Shown here: piece after piece, positions 43,918-52,401 of the stretch
Position numbering within the stretch: the stretch's first letter is position 1
How the letters are laid out: each line of letters starts with the position of its first letter
Program-made: the position numbers and the translations under genes
Origin: Flavobacteriales bacterium UBA4110
Lineage (GTDB): Bacteria; Bacteroidota; Bacteroidia; Flavobacteriales; Weeksellaceae
Direction of reading: 5' to 3'
Length of the DNA stretch: 64,000 nucleotides
Assembly: GCA_002383165.1 (NCBI GenBank)
Contig: DFXK01000002.1
Location: 53,318 to 117,317 of the forward strand
The notes under the pieces: generated by a model
What the model was told of the DNA's origin: nothing
Databases searched by the model: none
What the model saw: only the letters and a program-made list of their open reading frames with translations

Positions 43918-44733
43918 TTAATCTTTATAAATGATATTTTTCTTAATGGCGAAAAAATAAAATGGAATGATGAAAATCACGATGCCCATTATTAATAATA
44001 TTTCATTGCTAATTCCAAATAATTGGGAGAATGTTTCCGAATCTGAATACAGCATCAGCATTGCAGAAATCAGATTGTTAAACGCATGCAACAAGATAGA
44101 CATCAGCAATGATTTGGTTTTGTAGTACACCAAACCTAATACCAAACCTAATAAAAGTGCGCCTGCAAATTGCCAGGGATTGAAATGTACGACTCCAAAA
44201 ATGAAAGCAGATAATGCAATAGCAAGAAGTGGTTTTGTACCGTTATTTATCACTCCTTTCATAATAATACCGCGAAACAATATCTCTTCAAGAATTGGTG
44301 CGAGAATAACGGTTATTATGATCATCGCAACAGGCGACTTTAGCAATTTTGCAAATTCTTCTGTATATAATTTATAAAGTGGGTCCAGTAAATCTCCGGT
44401 TGTCGGGATAAGCTGTGTCGTATAATCTGCAATGAGCATCATCCCAAACATCATTGGGAATATCAACAAATAGACTCTAAGTGGTTTGGTAGAAAAATCG
44501 AAACCGAGTTTTGCGCCATCTTTTCTTACCACAAAAAAGTCAAAAAATAAAATTGGGGTGACAAACGTAATAAGATAAGCCAAGGCCTGATACCATGCTG
44601 TTTCCCGAATATCATCTGCCAACAAAGCAGATAAACCCTGACCGAATGCGTACGCGACTGAAGCTCCTACAAATAATCCTATGACTAACAATATTCCTGC
44701 AAAGAAATCGACTTTATAATTCTGTGTTTCCAT
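43918..44733 (-). CDS. CPBP-family intramembrane metalloprotease
   Basis: The 271-residue protein has about seven membrane helices. The CPBP (Abi) motifs are EEILFRG (149-155), with Glu149, Glu150 and Arg154, then FGVVHFNPWQF and LHAFNN with the later His and Asn ligands. The family includes the Rce1 protease and bacteriocin-related proteins. It begins at the base before the substrate-binding lipoprotein stop, so the two are co-transcribed. Confidence 0.88.
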   Translation of the reverse strand: METQNYKVDFFAGILLVIGLFVGASVAYAFGQGLSALLADDIRETAWYQALAYLITFVTPILFFDFFVVRKDGAKLGFDFSTKPLRVYLLIFPMMFGMMLIADYTTQLIPTTGDLLDPLYKLYTEEFAKLLKSPVAMIIITVILAPILEEILFRGIIMKGVINNGTKPLLAIALSAFIFGVVHFNPWQFAGALLLGLVLGLVYYKTKSLLMSILLHAFNNLISAMLMLYSDSETFSQLFGISNEILLIMGIVIFIIPFYFFAIKKNIIYKD

Positions 44734-45786
44734 TTATTTGAGTTCTTTCATGTAAATTAAAGGTTCTTTCTGAAATGTTTTGTCATCTGGATGAAAAATT
44801 TTAAAATAATCCCGCAAAACCAAATCGCAGCGCACAACGCCTGATTCAAAATAATCATTAGCATTATCCTTTTCGCGATTATTAATCATAAAGAGTGATC
44901 CTGAATTAAACACTTTCATTTTGCTATAATTGGGATTAAGTACCAGCAACTCCTTTTTATTGCGATGGGGACTGATGTTGATCCAGTAACTGACATTTTC
45001 AGATTTTACAAAAACTTCTTCAAAACTAAGAGGCACAGAAACGGTTTCTGTATTGTCTTTTAAAAAATAATTACCACCTGCATCGGCTATTAATTTCGAA
45101 ACAAAAGATTTACCACCGGGGACAAACCACTGACTTCCGTACATTTCGTTACAAATAACTCTAGGTTTATGCGACATTGTCATTGAGAGCTGTTTGATTT
45201 TCTGATAATTATTTTCAATATTCTTATATGATTTTTCGGCTTTTTCATCCGCATCAAACAGTTTACCAAACAGTAACAAATATTTTGTTTTTTCTAATGG
45301 ATTCTGCTCCGAATACTCGTCTAAAAAAATAATTTCTATTCCGTTTTTCTTCAGAATATCATAAGTATTGGAAAAATTAGGCACATAATTCGTAAATATA
45401 ACATCAGGCTTACTACCAATTATTTTTTCGATATCATATTTCTGTTCATTTCCTATGTTAATAATCTTATTTTCATTGATGAGCTGATGGATTTTTTCCG
45501 AAAAAACATATTCCGGACTAGAAACCCCTTTTATTTTATCCTCTAAACCAAGTTCCAAAAAATAACCAATCAAGCTTGAATTGAGAAGCATAGCTTTCTT
45601 AAACGGCAATTTTTCCTTAGAAATAACATTTTGGAATTTTCCGGAGTTGATAATTAATTTTTCTGAATCATCAGAGTAATTTACTCTAGATGAGATTTTT
45701 ACAGTTTCGCCTGCCAATCGAGAATTTTCTTTTTTACACGAAATTGAAAAAAGAAATAATATAAGTGATAAAAAAACACGTTTCAT
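44734..45786 (-). CDS. Iron-siderophore/cobalamin-type substrate-binding lipoprotein
   Basis: From an ATG at 45786 the protein has about 350 residues. The frame is open 20 codons higher, but that part overlaps the tRNA gene. MKRVFLSLILFLFSISCKK is a lipoprotein signal with its cysteine at residue 17. The TroA/BtuF-type fold is indicated by IGYFLELGLEDKIKGVS, IGSKPDVIFTNY and NEMYGSQWFVPGGKSFVSKLIADAGG. It should bind a metal complex or vitamin B12 for an ABC importer, whose permease is not in view. Confidence 0.82.
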   Translation of the reverse strand: MKRVFLSLILFLFSISCKKENSRLAGETVKISSRVNYSDDSEKLIINSGKFQNVISKEKLPFKKAMLLNSSLIGYFLELGLEDKIKGVSSPEYVFSEKIHQLINENKIINIGNEQKYDIEKIIGSKPDVIFTNYVPNFSNTYDILKKNGIEIIFLDEYSEQNPLEKTKYLLLFGKLFDADEKAEKSYKNIENNYQKIKQLSMTMSHKPRVICNEMYGSQWFVPGGKSFVSKLIADAGGNYFLKDNTETVSVPLSFEEVFVKSENVSYWINISPHRNKKELLVLNPNYSKMKVFNSGSLFMINNREKDNANDYFESGVVRCDLVLRDYFKIFHPDDKTFQKEPLIYMKELK

Positions 45787-45810
45787 GTTCCAAAGAAAGC
45801 AAAAAAGTAC

Positions 45811-45818
45811 TATATTTG
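45811..45818 (+). promoter_or_regulatory. -7 box of tRNA-Arg
   Basis: TATATTTG lies 13 nt before the mature tRNA start, a perfect TAnnTTTG match. No clear -33 box is visible. Confidence 0.6.
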
Positions 45819-45831
45819 CAAACCGAAAAAC

Positions 45832-45905
45832 GGCCTCGTGGCGCAACTGAATAGCGCATCTGATTACGGCTCAGAAGGTTACAGGTTTGAATCCTGTCGA
45901 GGTCA
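45832..45905 (+). tRNA. tRNA-Arg (ACG anticodon)
   Basis: A full cloverleaf is readable. The acceptor GGCCTCG pairs with CGAGGTC; the D arm is GCGC/GCGC; the anticodon arm is TCTGA/TCAGA with loop TTACGGC (anticodon ACG); and the T arm is ACAGG/CCTGT with loop TTTGAAT. CCA is not encoded. It reads the arginine codon CGU and, after A34-to-inosine editing, CGC and CGA. Confidence 0.95.
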
Positions 45906-45906
45906 C

Positions 45907-45947
45907 AAAACCGATATTTGAAGATTTTTCTCTTCATTGTCGGTTTT
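45907..45947 (+). terminator. Terminator of the tRNA gene
   Basis: AAAACCGA (45907-45914) pairs with TCGGTTTT (45940-45947) around an inner GAAGA/TCTTC hairpin, and a run of Ts follows. Confidence 0.75.
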
Positions 45948-45948
45948 T

Positions 45949-46161
45949 TTATTTTAGAATTCCATTTATCAGAAAGATAGTATTCACAAAACTTTTGATT
46001 GTAGAGGTTTTAAAATTTTCTACATCAATGGTTAACTTTTCAGGATATATCAAACCAATTATAGTCTCCATTTTTATCGCTTCGAATTGGAATCGCTTCA
46101 AATCTATACCTTTAGAATCATTCTGTCTCCCTTTGTTACGCATTGACAAATAAATCAACAT
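45949..46161 (-). pseudogene. Remnant of a site-specific (serine) recombinase C-terminus
   Basis: The minus-strand frame ends with KMETIIGLIYPEKLTID, then ENFKTSTIKSFVNTIF, which resembles the last 40-50 residues of large serine recombinases (the IYPEKLxF and FRTxRxNE segments). Only about 70 to 83 codons remain and the catalytic domain is gone. It abuts the tRNA-Arg terminator. Confidence 0.5.
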
Positions 46162-46234
46162 TGCAAGATTTTGCTCTTTCTGAAACCGAATTGTTTGATT
46201 TTAATACTGGAAAAAGTGGCGTTTATAATTTTAA

Positions 46235-46981
46235 AGTGAGATAATCAAAGTGACATTAAGACCGAATCAGTCATTCGGTGATACAACAGCCAATCCCGCA
46301 AATACTGCCGGAGCGTGGGGAACCAACTAGAGTGGAAATCAAACTCCAATTCTTTTGACAGGAATCAGCACAAATGCTGTGAGTTGCACCAATACATCGC
46401 AAAGCATCGAATTTTTGGGAGCAGGAACGGAAAAGAAAAACCGAGCGTTGCAATATAATCTGAACTGGGGCAGAATCTATGATGACGCTGGTGGTGCAAA
46501 CTCAACAATTGGACAGAGAAGACAAAGTTTTCAAAATACTTTGAACGCAGAAATCCTTTTGGAAAACTGCGACGGAACAGAAATTCAGGCGGCGAGATTC
46601 AACCCGAGAAACTCTGGTGACGGGACGATTATGTGGTATGGCTCTAGCGTTTATGACTGGTATGCGCCAGGCGGAAGTAATCAAAATGTTAAGAAATTGA
46701 CAGAAAACACATTGCTTTATCTAGCTGGAGGAGAAGCTATGCTTTCTGTGCAGGATTCGAATGGAAAAATTAACATCAATATCTATCCTAATCCTGTTTC
46801 CAATATACTGAATATCAAAACAGAGGGAATTGCGAGCAGTGAAATATATGATATGAATGGTAGAAAAGTTCTGACTTCTGAATCGAAAATAATTTCAGTT
46901 GACAAACTGACTCCAGGAAATTACTCTGTAAAGGTAAAAGTCGGAAATGCTTTTAAAACCTTTAAATTCATAAAAAAGTAA
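46235..46981 (+). pseudogene. Broken T9SS-sorted secreted protein
   Basis: The frame runs 46235-46981 with one in-frame TAG at 46328-46330 (reads AGAWGTN-stop-SGNQTPIL). Downstream, 208 residues are open and end in a T9SS type A tail (NIYPNPVSNIL...SVKVKVGNAFKTFKFIKK). The N-terminus and signal peptide are missing. It has no recognised enzymatic domain. It may be the tail of a larger surface protein cut by the same event that left the recombinase remnant. Confidence 0.65.
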
Positions 46982-47106
46982 TTCTTAAATTTTATTATAT
47001 CAAAGGCAGCTTACCGTTTTTTTTCATCATATCGGTACAAAATCGGTTTTCAATTCTTGTACTGAAGGTTTTTATGAGTGCAGCTGATGATGGATGGTTA
47101 GTATAC

Positions 47107-47136
47107 AAAAAAAGTGAGATTTAATCTCACTTTTTT
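47107..47136. terminator. Bidirectional terminator
   Basis: The stem GTGAGAT / ATCTCAC (loop TTA) is flanked by seven As and six Ts, between the pseudogene and the repressor gene. Confidence 0.75.
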
Positions 47137-47257
47137 GACCTAAGCCTCGTTAAACTAAAAAATAATTATTTCTTTTAACAGGTTCATTCAGAATTGAATA
47201 AGGTTAAATGCTCCATAATCTATAATTATTTTGATGTTTTTCCCCTTCTACTCAATT

Positions 47258-48028
47258 CTAATTTCCTATTTTTTCTTTGATCTGTTTTATATCAGTTTTG
47301 ATCTCTGCAATGAAGTTTTGAATATTACGTTCTGAAAACTCATCTGCTGCATATTCTTTTGTAGTGATACTGCAGGCAAATTCCCAAATTTCCTTTATTT
47401 CCGATAATGGAATTTTATAGGGTTCATAAAATTGATTATCAGCTTTAACCCAAATACCATCAGCTTCGTGAAACTGAAATCTTTTATAGCTTATACCATC
47501 ATTGGAAGTAATAAAAACATACGTTCTGTCTGTTCGAAGGTCAGAAAGATTCTCAATATATTTTCCCACAATATAGGTTCCGTTTTTGTATGGTGGCATA
47601 GAATCTCCTTCAGCCGGAAAAGCTCTAAACTTCCCGCCTTTTAAAAACGGTAAAGATATCGTATCAAGACTTTCAATATATTCCGGATCACCATAACCGT
47701 TCAGGTATCCCATAGATGCTTTCTGTGGAATAATTTCAATTTCATCATTACCATTACTGTCAACTCTGATGGGAAGAACTATCCTATTATCCGGCAGTTC
47801 CATAATCTCATCAATGGAATATTTGCTGACATTTATGGTTACAAGTAAATCTATACTGACATTATAATATTTTGAAATCCTGACCAAGATCTCAAGTGGC
47901 GGCTCCGTAGCACCATCTTCATATTTACCATATCTACCTCTTGTTATTAAAAGATCATCGGCCACCCTTTGCTGTGAAAGATTGAGCTTACCTCTCAGAT
48001 ACCTTATATTTTCAGATAAAATTGACAT
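47258..48028 (-). CDS. LexA/CI-like repressor (HTH + S24 peptidase)
   Basis: The 256-residue protein has an Xre-type HTH (residues about 7-60: LNLSQQRVADDLLITRGRYG) and a C-terminal S24 peptidase domain with Ser143 in EGDSMPPY and Lys182 in ISYKRF, the Ser-Lys dyad for self-cleavage. The probable cleavage site is in the linker near KASMGYLNGYGD (about 103-114). It is divergent from dinB-dnaE. Its start codon lies inside a 19-bp palindrome that is probably its own operator. It is thus likely a DNA-damage-responsive repressor; the host lexA is not identified in the window. Confidence 0.85.
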   Translation of the reverse strand: MSILSENIRYLRGKLNLSQQRVADDLLITRGRYGKYEDGATEPPLEILVRISKYYNVSIDLLVTINVSKYSIDEIMELPDNRIVLPIRVDSNGNDEIEIIPQKASMGYLNGYGDPEYIESLDTISLPFLKGGKFRAFPAEGDSMPPYKNGTYIVGKYIENLSDLRTDRTYVFITSNDGISYKRFQFHEADGIWVKADNQFYEPYKIPLSEIKEIWEFACSITTKEYAADEFSERNIQNFIAEIKTDIKQIKEKIGN

Positions 48029-48046
48029 TGCTATAATTTATAGCAA
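48028..48046. promoter_or_regulatory. Palindromic operator at the repressor start
   Basis: TTGCTATAA-T-TTATAGCAA is a perfect 19-bp palindrome. Its first base is the A of the repressor ATG, and it abuts the repressor -7 box, so protein bound here would block transcription of the repressor. Confidence 0.7.
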
Positions 48047-48054
48047 CAAATATA
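48047..48054 (-). promoter_or_regulatory. -7 box of the repressor gene
   Basis: The minus strand reads TATATTTG, directly next to the palindrome and 19 nt before the ATG. Confidence 0.6.
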
Positions 48055-48077
48055 CGATTTTTTGATACAAAACGTAA

Positions 48078-48085
48078 TAATTTTG
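48078..48085 (+). promoter_or_regulatory. -7 box of dinB (near-leaderless transcript)
   Basis: TAATTTTG at 48078-48085 fits TAnnTTTG and lies only 5 nt before the dinB ATG, so the mRNA would have almost no leader. No TTTG is found at the normal spacing. Confidence 0.5.
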
Positions 48086-48090
48086 TCACT

Positions 48091-49236
48091 ATGAATCGAG
48101 CAATTGCGCATATGGATCTAGACACCTTTTTCGTCTCTTGTGAGAGACTGAAGAACTCTGACCTTGTTGGAAAACCACTTATCATTGGTGGCGGAGACAG
48201 AGGCGTAGTTGCTTCCTGTTCCTATGAGACGCGATATTTTGGGGTTCGAAGCGCAATGCCCATAAAAATGGCTTTAAGACTTTGCCCAGAAGCAAAGGTC
48301 ATCCGAGGAGATATGGAAATGTACTCCAATATGTCACATACTGTTACCGAAATTATACAGGAAAAAGTTCCGGTTCTGGAAAAGGCAAGTATTGATGAAT
48401 TCTACCTTGATCTTTCCGGAATGGATAAATTTTTCGGCTGTTATCAATGGACAAAGGAAATCGCAGAGGCGGTTAAAAAAAATGCAGGATTGCCCATCAG
48501 CTTTGCCTTATCTACTAATAAAACCGTTTCTAAAATCGGCACCGGAGAATCTAAACCTATTGGTAAACTTGAAATTCCTGAACAGAATATAAGAACTTTT
48601 CTAAACCCGCTCTCAGTTAAGAAAATTCCGATGGTTGGCAATGTGACCTTTCAATTGCTGTCCAGATTGGGCGTAAGAAATATCCAAACCCTATCAGAAA
48701 TGCCTGTTGACGTGCTCCATCAGCTGATCGGAAAGAACGGGCAGGAACTCTGGAAAAAAGCCAACGGTATTGATGAGACACCTGTTGTACCTTATTCTGA
48801 AAGAAAGTCTATGTCAAAGGAAAATACATTTTCACAGGATACCATCGATATCACTGGCATAAAGAGCGTTCTGTCAGGAATGGTGGAACAATTATGCTTC
48901 CAACTCCGTCAGGAGAAGTGGTTGACTTCTACCATTGTTGTAAAAATTAGGTACTCTAACTTCGATACGGAGACCAAGCAATACAGAATCCCTTATACTT
49001 CGTCCGACCATACGTTGCTCAGGTATGCATTAGAATTATTTGATAAGGTCTACAACCGTAGGATGCGAATCCGACTTATCGGAGTAAAGTTCACCGGTCT
49101 GGTACACGGCTGTCACCAGATGAATCTGTTCGAAGATACGGAAGAACTCATCAGTCTTTATCAAACAATGGATAAAATTAAAACAAGGTTCGGTTCAGAC
49201 AGCGTGGGTCGGGCATCTGGATTTTTAAACCAATAA
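48091..49236 (+). CDS. dinB: Y-family DNA polymerase (DinB / Pol IV type)
   Basis: The 381-residue translesion polymerase has the catalytic residues Asp9 (AHMDLDTFF) and Asp102-Glu103 (SIDEFYLDLSG), the fingers YETRYFGVRSAMP, a HhH block with KKIPMVGNVTFQLLSRLG, and a little-finger domain. Near the C-terminus QMNLFED is a beta-clamp-binding motif. It is followed 12 nt later by dnaE and divergent from the LexA-like gene. Confidence 0.93.
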   Translation: MNRAIAHMDLDTFFVSCERLKNSDLVGKPLIIGGGDRGVVASCSYETRYFGVRSAMPIKMALRLCPEAKVIRGDMEMYSNMSHTVTEIIQEKVPVLEKASIDEFYLDLSGMDKFFGCYQWTKEIAEAVKKNAGLPISFALSTNKTVSKIGTGESKPIGKLEIPEQNIRTFLNPLSVKKIPMVGNVTFQLLSRLGVRNIQTLSEMPVDVLHQLIGKNGQELWKKANGIDETPVVPYSERKSMSKENTFSQDTIDITGIKSVLSGMVEQLCFQLRQEKWLTSTIVVKIRYSNFDTETKQYRIPYTSSDHTLLRYALELFDKVYNRRMRIRLIGVKFTGLVHGCHQMNLFEDTEELISLYQTMDKIKTRFGSDSVGRASGFLNQ

Positions 49237-49248
49237 ATTGACGTTCCA

Positions 49249-52200
49249 ATGTTCATCAATTGTCATTCTTTCCACAGCTTACGGTACGGTACCATCTCCG
49301 TAAAAGAATTGGTTCAGCAATGTGTTGAACTGAGAATTGGTGTGGCCACTTTAACTGATATCAATTGTATCTCTGGCATTTATGACTTTCACAGATTATG
49401 TGAGAAGAATAATATCAGACCTGTCGTAGGTGTAGATATAAGAACTGACAATAAACAGCATTATATATGTTTGGCAAAAAATCAATCAGGTATCGGAGAA
49501 ATCAACAGGCTTTTGACACAGCATCATTGCGAAGGAAACGATTTGCCATTGCATCACCCAAATCTGCCTAATGTATTTGTCGTTTATCCTTTGAATAATT
49601 ACCCTGAAAAACTTCACCGAAACGAATACATCGGCATACGTCCCGAAGAAATTAATTTGTTGATTAATCCCATCCTAAAAAAGTATATCCCAAGAATGGT
49701 CATTTTACAGCCAGTAACTTTTACAACAAAGAGAGAATATAAACTTCATAAGATCCTGCGCGCAATTGACCGAAACACGCTGGTCACTAAACTTGAAGAA
49801 AATGATATATGCGGGCAAAACGAGAAGCTGATTTCAAAGGATGAACTTTTAAAGAATTACCAGCATTATCCGCAAATCATCGAAAATACCCAGCAATTAT
49901 TGGAACAATGCCATTTTCATTTTGACTATAAGACTCCTAAAAACAAAAAGAACTTTACAGAAAGTAAAGACAGCGATATAAAGCTATTGAAAAAACTTGC
50001 TTATAAAGGGTTCACCAAGAGATATCCTGATGATGACGAAAAGGCGAAAGCACGGATGGATAAGGAATTGGATGTAATTAATCAACTGAACTTCTGTGCC
50101 TATTTTTTGATCACCTGGGACATTATTCAGTACAGCAACCGGATGGGGTTTATGCACGTCGGTCGCGGAAGTGGTGCCAATAGTATCGTTGCCTACTGTC
50201 TTGGCATTACAGACATCTGCCCGCTGGAGCTCGATCTGTATTTTGAGCGCTTCCTGAATCTGAATCGCAAAACACCGCCGGATTTCGATATCGACTGGAG
50301 CTGGCAGAACAGAGATACGATTTTACAATACATCTTTGACAAATACGGAAAAGATCACGTGGCATTTTGCGGAACTAACGTTGAGTTTAAGTATAAATCC
50401 ATTTTCCGTGAGGTAGGAAAGGCATTTGGTTTGCCAAAAGAGGAACTGGATGAACTCGCCACCAAATCGATTGAACAGCACGATATTAATTCTGTGTCAG
50501 CAATGGTGCACAAATATGGAAAGCTTTTAGAGAAATTTCCAAACCAGCGAAGTATGCACTCTTGCGGAATTTTAATCTCTGAAGAACCCATCACCAATTA
50601 CTCCGCATTGGAAATGCCGCCGAAAGGATTTCCGATCGTACAGTTCGATATGCACGTGGCCGAAGAAATCGGTTTGGAAAAATTTGATATTCTCTCCCAG
50701 CGAGGCTTGGGTACAATTAACGATACAGTGAAACTCATCGAAGAAAAACGAGGTATAAAAGTCAATATCCGGGATGTGAGCTTGTCAAAAGACGAAGAGA
50801 GATGCAATGAATTTTTGAGCAGGGGAAAAACAATCGGTTGTTTCTATATTGAAAGTCCGGCAATGCGGGGACTGCTCCGAAGATTGAAATGCAACAATTA
50901 TAAAGTATTGGTAGCCGCATCATCCATCATACGCCCAGGGGTAGCGCAAAGCGGAATGATGAAGGAATATATATTTCGCCACAATAACCCTGATCAATTT
51001 GAATATTTTCATCCGGTTTTTGAAAAAGAACTTGGAGAAACTTATGGCATTATGGTTTATCAGGAGGACGTTATCAAAATCGCCCTTCATTTTGGAGGCC
51101 TATCGCCAGCTGACGGTGATGTCTTACGCCGGGCGATGAGCGGAAAAGGACGTTCGCTCTCTGCCCTGCAGAAAGTCAAAGATCATTTCTTCGAATCCTG
51201 TAAATCCCTAGGTCATCCGGAGCAGCTTTCCAAAGAGGTTTATCGCCAGATAGAATCCTTTGCAGGCTATTCTTTTTGCAAAGCTCATTCTGCATCCTAT
51301 GCCGTAGAAAGCTACCAAAGTCTCTACCTGAAAGTTTATTATCCTATCGAGTTTATGGTTTCGGCGATCAATAATGGCGGCGGTTTTTACAGGACCGAGG
51401 TATATGTCCACGAAGCTAAAATGTCCGGTGCAACCATATTAAATCCCTGTGTTAATCTAAGCGAATACCAGACTACGGTTTACGAAAAAGATGTTTATTT
51501 AGGATTGATGCACATTGAAAAGCTTGAAAGTAAAATCGCCGTTTTAATTCCTGAAGAACGAAAAAATAATGGTGATTATACCTCCCTGGAAAACTTTGTC
51601 AAGAGAATCCCTATTGGTATTGAAACCTTACAAACTTTAATATTCATAGGAGCATTCCGGTTTACTGGAAAGCAAAAGCACGAATTATTAATTGAAGCCC
51701 GCTTTCTTTTGGCAGGAAACAGACCGAGTTTTAAGCATTTAACATTACTTGAAGAGCCGCAAAAAGAATATACTCTCCCAAAGGTTCAAAGGCATCCATT
51801 GGAGGACGCATTTGACGAAATCGAGATCTTAGGATTTCCGGTTTCGGTGAGTCCATTCGACTTATTACAAACCAAATATAGGGGAAATGTGATGGCAAAA
51901 GATCTTACAAAATATCATAAGAAACAAGTCAAAATGCTGGCTTATCTGATATCCCGAAAACACGTTCCCACCAAAAGAGGAACGATGTTTTTCGGAACAT
52001 GGATTGATGCGCAAGGAGAATATTTTGATACCGCCCACTTTCCGGATAATCTTTCACAATATCCTTTTCAGGGTGGCGGATGCTATCTTCTTTTAGGAAC
52101 GGTAGAAGTAGATTTTCATTTTCCAACCATTACGATATTAAAAATGGCAAAAATGCCTTTTATTCCTGACCCTCGATACACTTTGGATAAAGACAAAGCC

Positions 52201-52302
52201 TACGAAGCTTATAACAATATCCGGGAAGATGTAAGTATGACCTTCAGGAAACCTTATCCTCAGGAACACGAGATAGGATTGCCCAGGAGGAAAATGAGTT
52301 AA
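49249..52302 (+). CDS. DNA polymerase III alpha subunit, DnaE2-like
   Basis: This 1017-residue protein is shorter than the replicative DnaE (about 1150-1500). The PHP domain begins INCHSFHSLRYGT. The palm has VGRGSGANS (304-312) and PDFDIDWSW with Asp347 and Asp349; YGIMVYQEDV, DVLRRAMSGKG, FNKSHSASYA-like FCKAHSASYA and the OB region at about 900-1000 also match. The DnaE2 type copies damaged DNA, usually with an ImuB or DinB partner, here the gene 12 nt upstream. Confidence 0.93.
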   Translation: MFINCHSFHSLRYGTISVKELVQQCVELRIGVATLTDINCISGIYDFHRLCEKNNIRPVVGVDIRTDNKQHYICLAKNQSGIGEINRLLTQHHCEGNDLPLHHPNLPNVFVVYPLNNYPEKLHRNEYIGIRPEEINLLINPILKKYIPRMVILQPVTFTTKREYKLHKILRAIDRNTLVTKLEENDICGQNEKLISKDELLKNYQHYPQIIENTQQLLEQCHFHFDYKTPKNKKNFTESKDSDIKLLKKLAYKGFTKRYPDDDEKAKARMDKELDVINQLNFCAYFLITWDIIQYSNRMGFMHVGRGSGANSIVAYCLGITDICPLELDLYFERFLNLNRKTPPDFDIDWSWQNRDTILQYIFDKYGKDHVAFCGTNVEFKYKSIFREVGKAFGLPKEELDELATKSIEQHDINSVSAMVHKYGKLLEKFPNQRSMHSCGILISEEPITNYSALEMPPKGFPIVQFDMHVAEEIGLEKFDILSQRGLGTINDTVKLIEEKRGIKVNIRDVSLSKDEERCNEFLSRGKTIGCFYIESPAMRGLLRRLKCNNYKVLVAASSIIRPGVAQSGMMKEYIFRHNNPDQFEYFHPVFEKELGETYGIMVYQEDVIKIALHFGGLSPADGDVLRRAMSGKGRSLSALQKVKDHFFESCKSLGHPEQLSKEVYRQIESFAGYSFCKAHSASYAVESYQSLYLKVYYPIEFMVSAINNGGGFYRTEVYVHEAKMSGATILNPCVNLSEYQTTVYEKDVYLGLMHIEKLESKIAVLIPEERKNNGDYTSLENFVKRIPIGIETLQTLIFIGAFRFTGKQKHELLIEARFLLAGNRPSFKHLTLLEEPQKEYTLPKVQRHPLEDAFDEIEILGFPVSVSPFDLLQTKYRGNVMAKDLTKYHKKQVKMLAYLISRKHVPTKRGTMFFGTWIDAQGEYFDTAHFPDNLSQYPFQGGGCYLLLGTVEVDFHFPTITILKMAKMPFIPDPRYTLDKDKAYEAYNNIREDVSMTFRKPYPQEHEIGLPRRKMS

Positions 52303-52401
52303 ATAATGAGATTTAGAATATTATACTAATAATGAAAAAGCTATCTAACAATTATCATTAAATATTTAAACATTACGTTTCTCTGTTTTTACAAAAGGAT
52401 T

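Noticed and set aside
45787..45846. An upstream start for the substrate-binding lipoprotein
   Set aside because: It overlaps the tRNA gene and would bury the lipoprotein signal behind a 20-residue extension.
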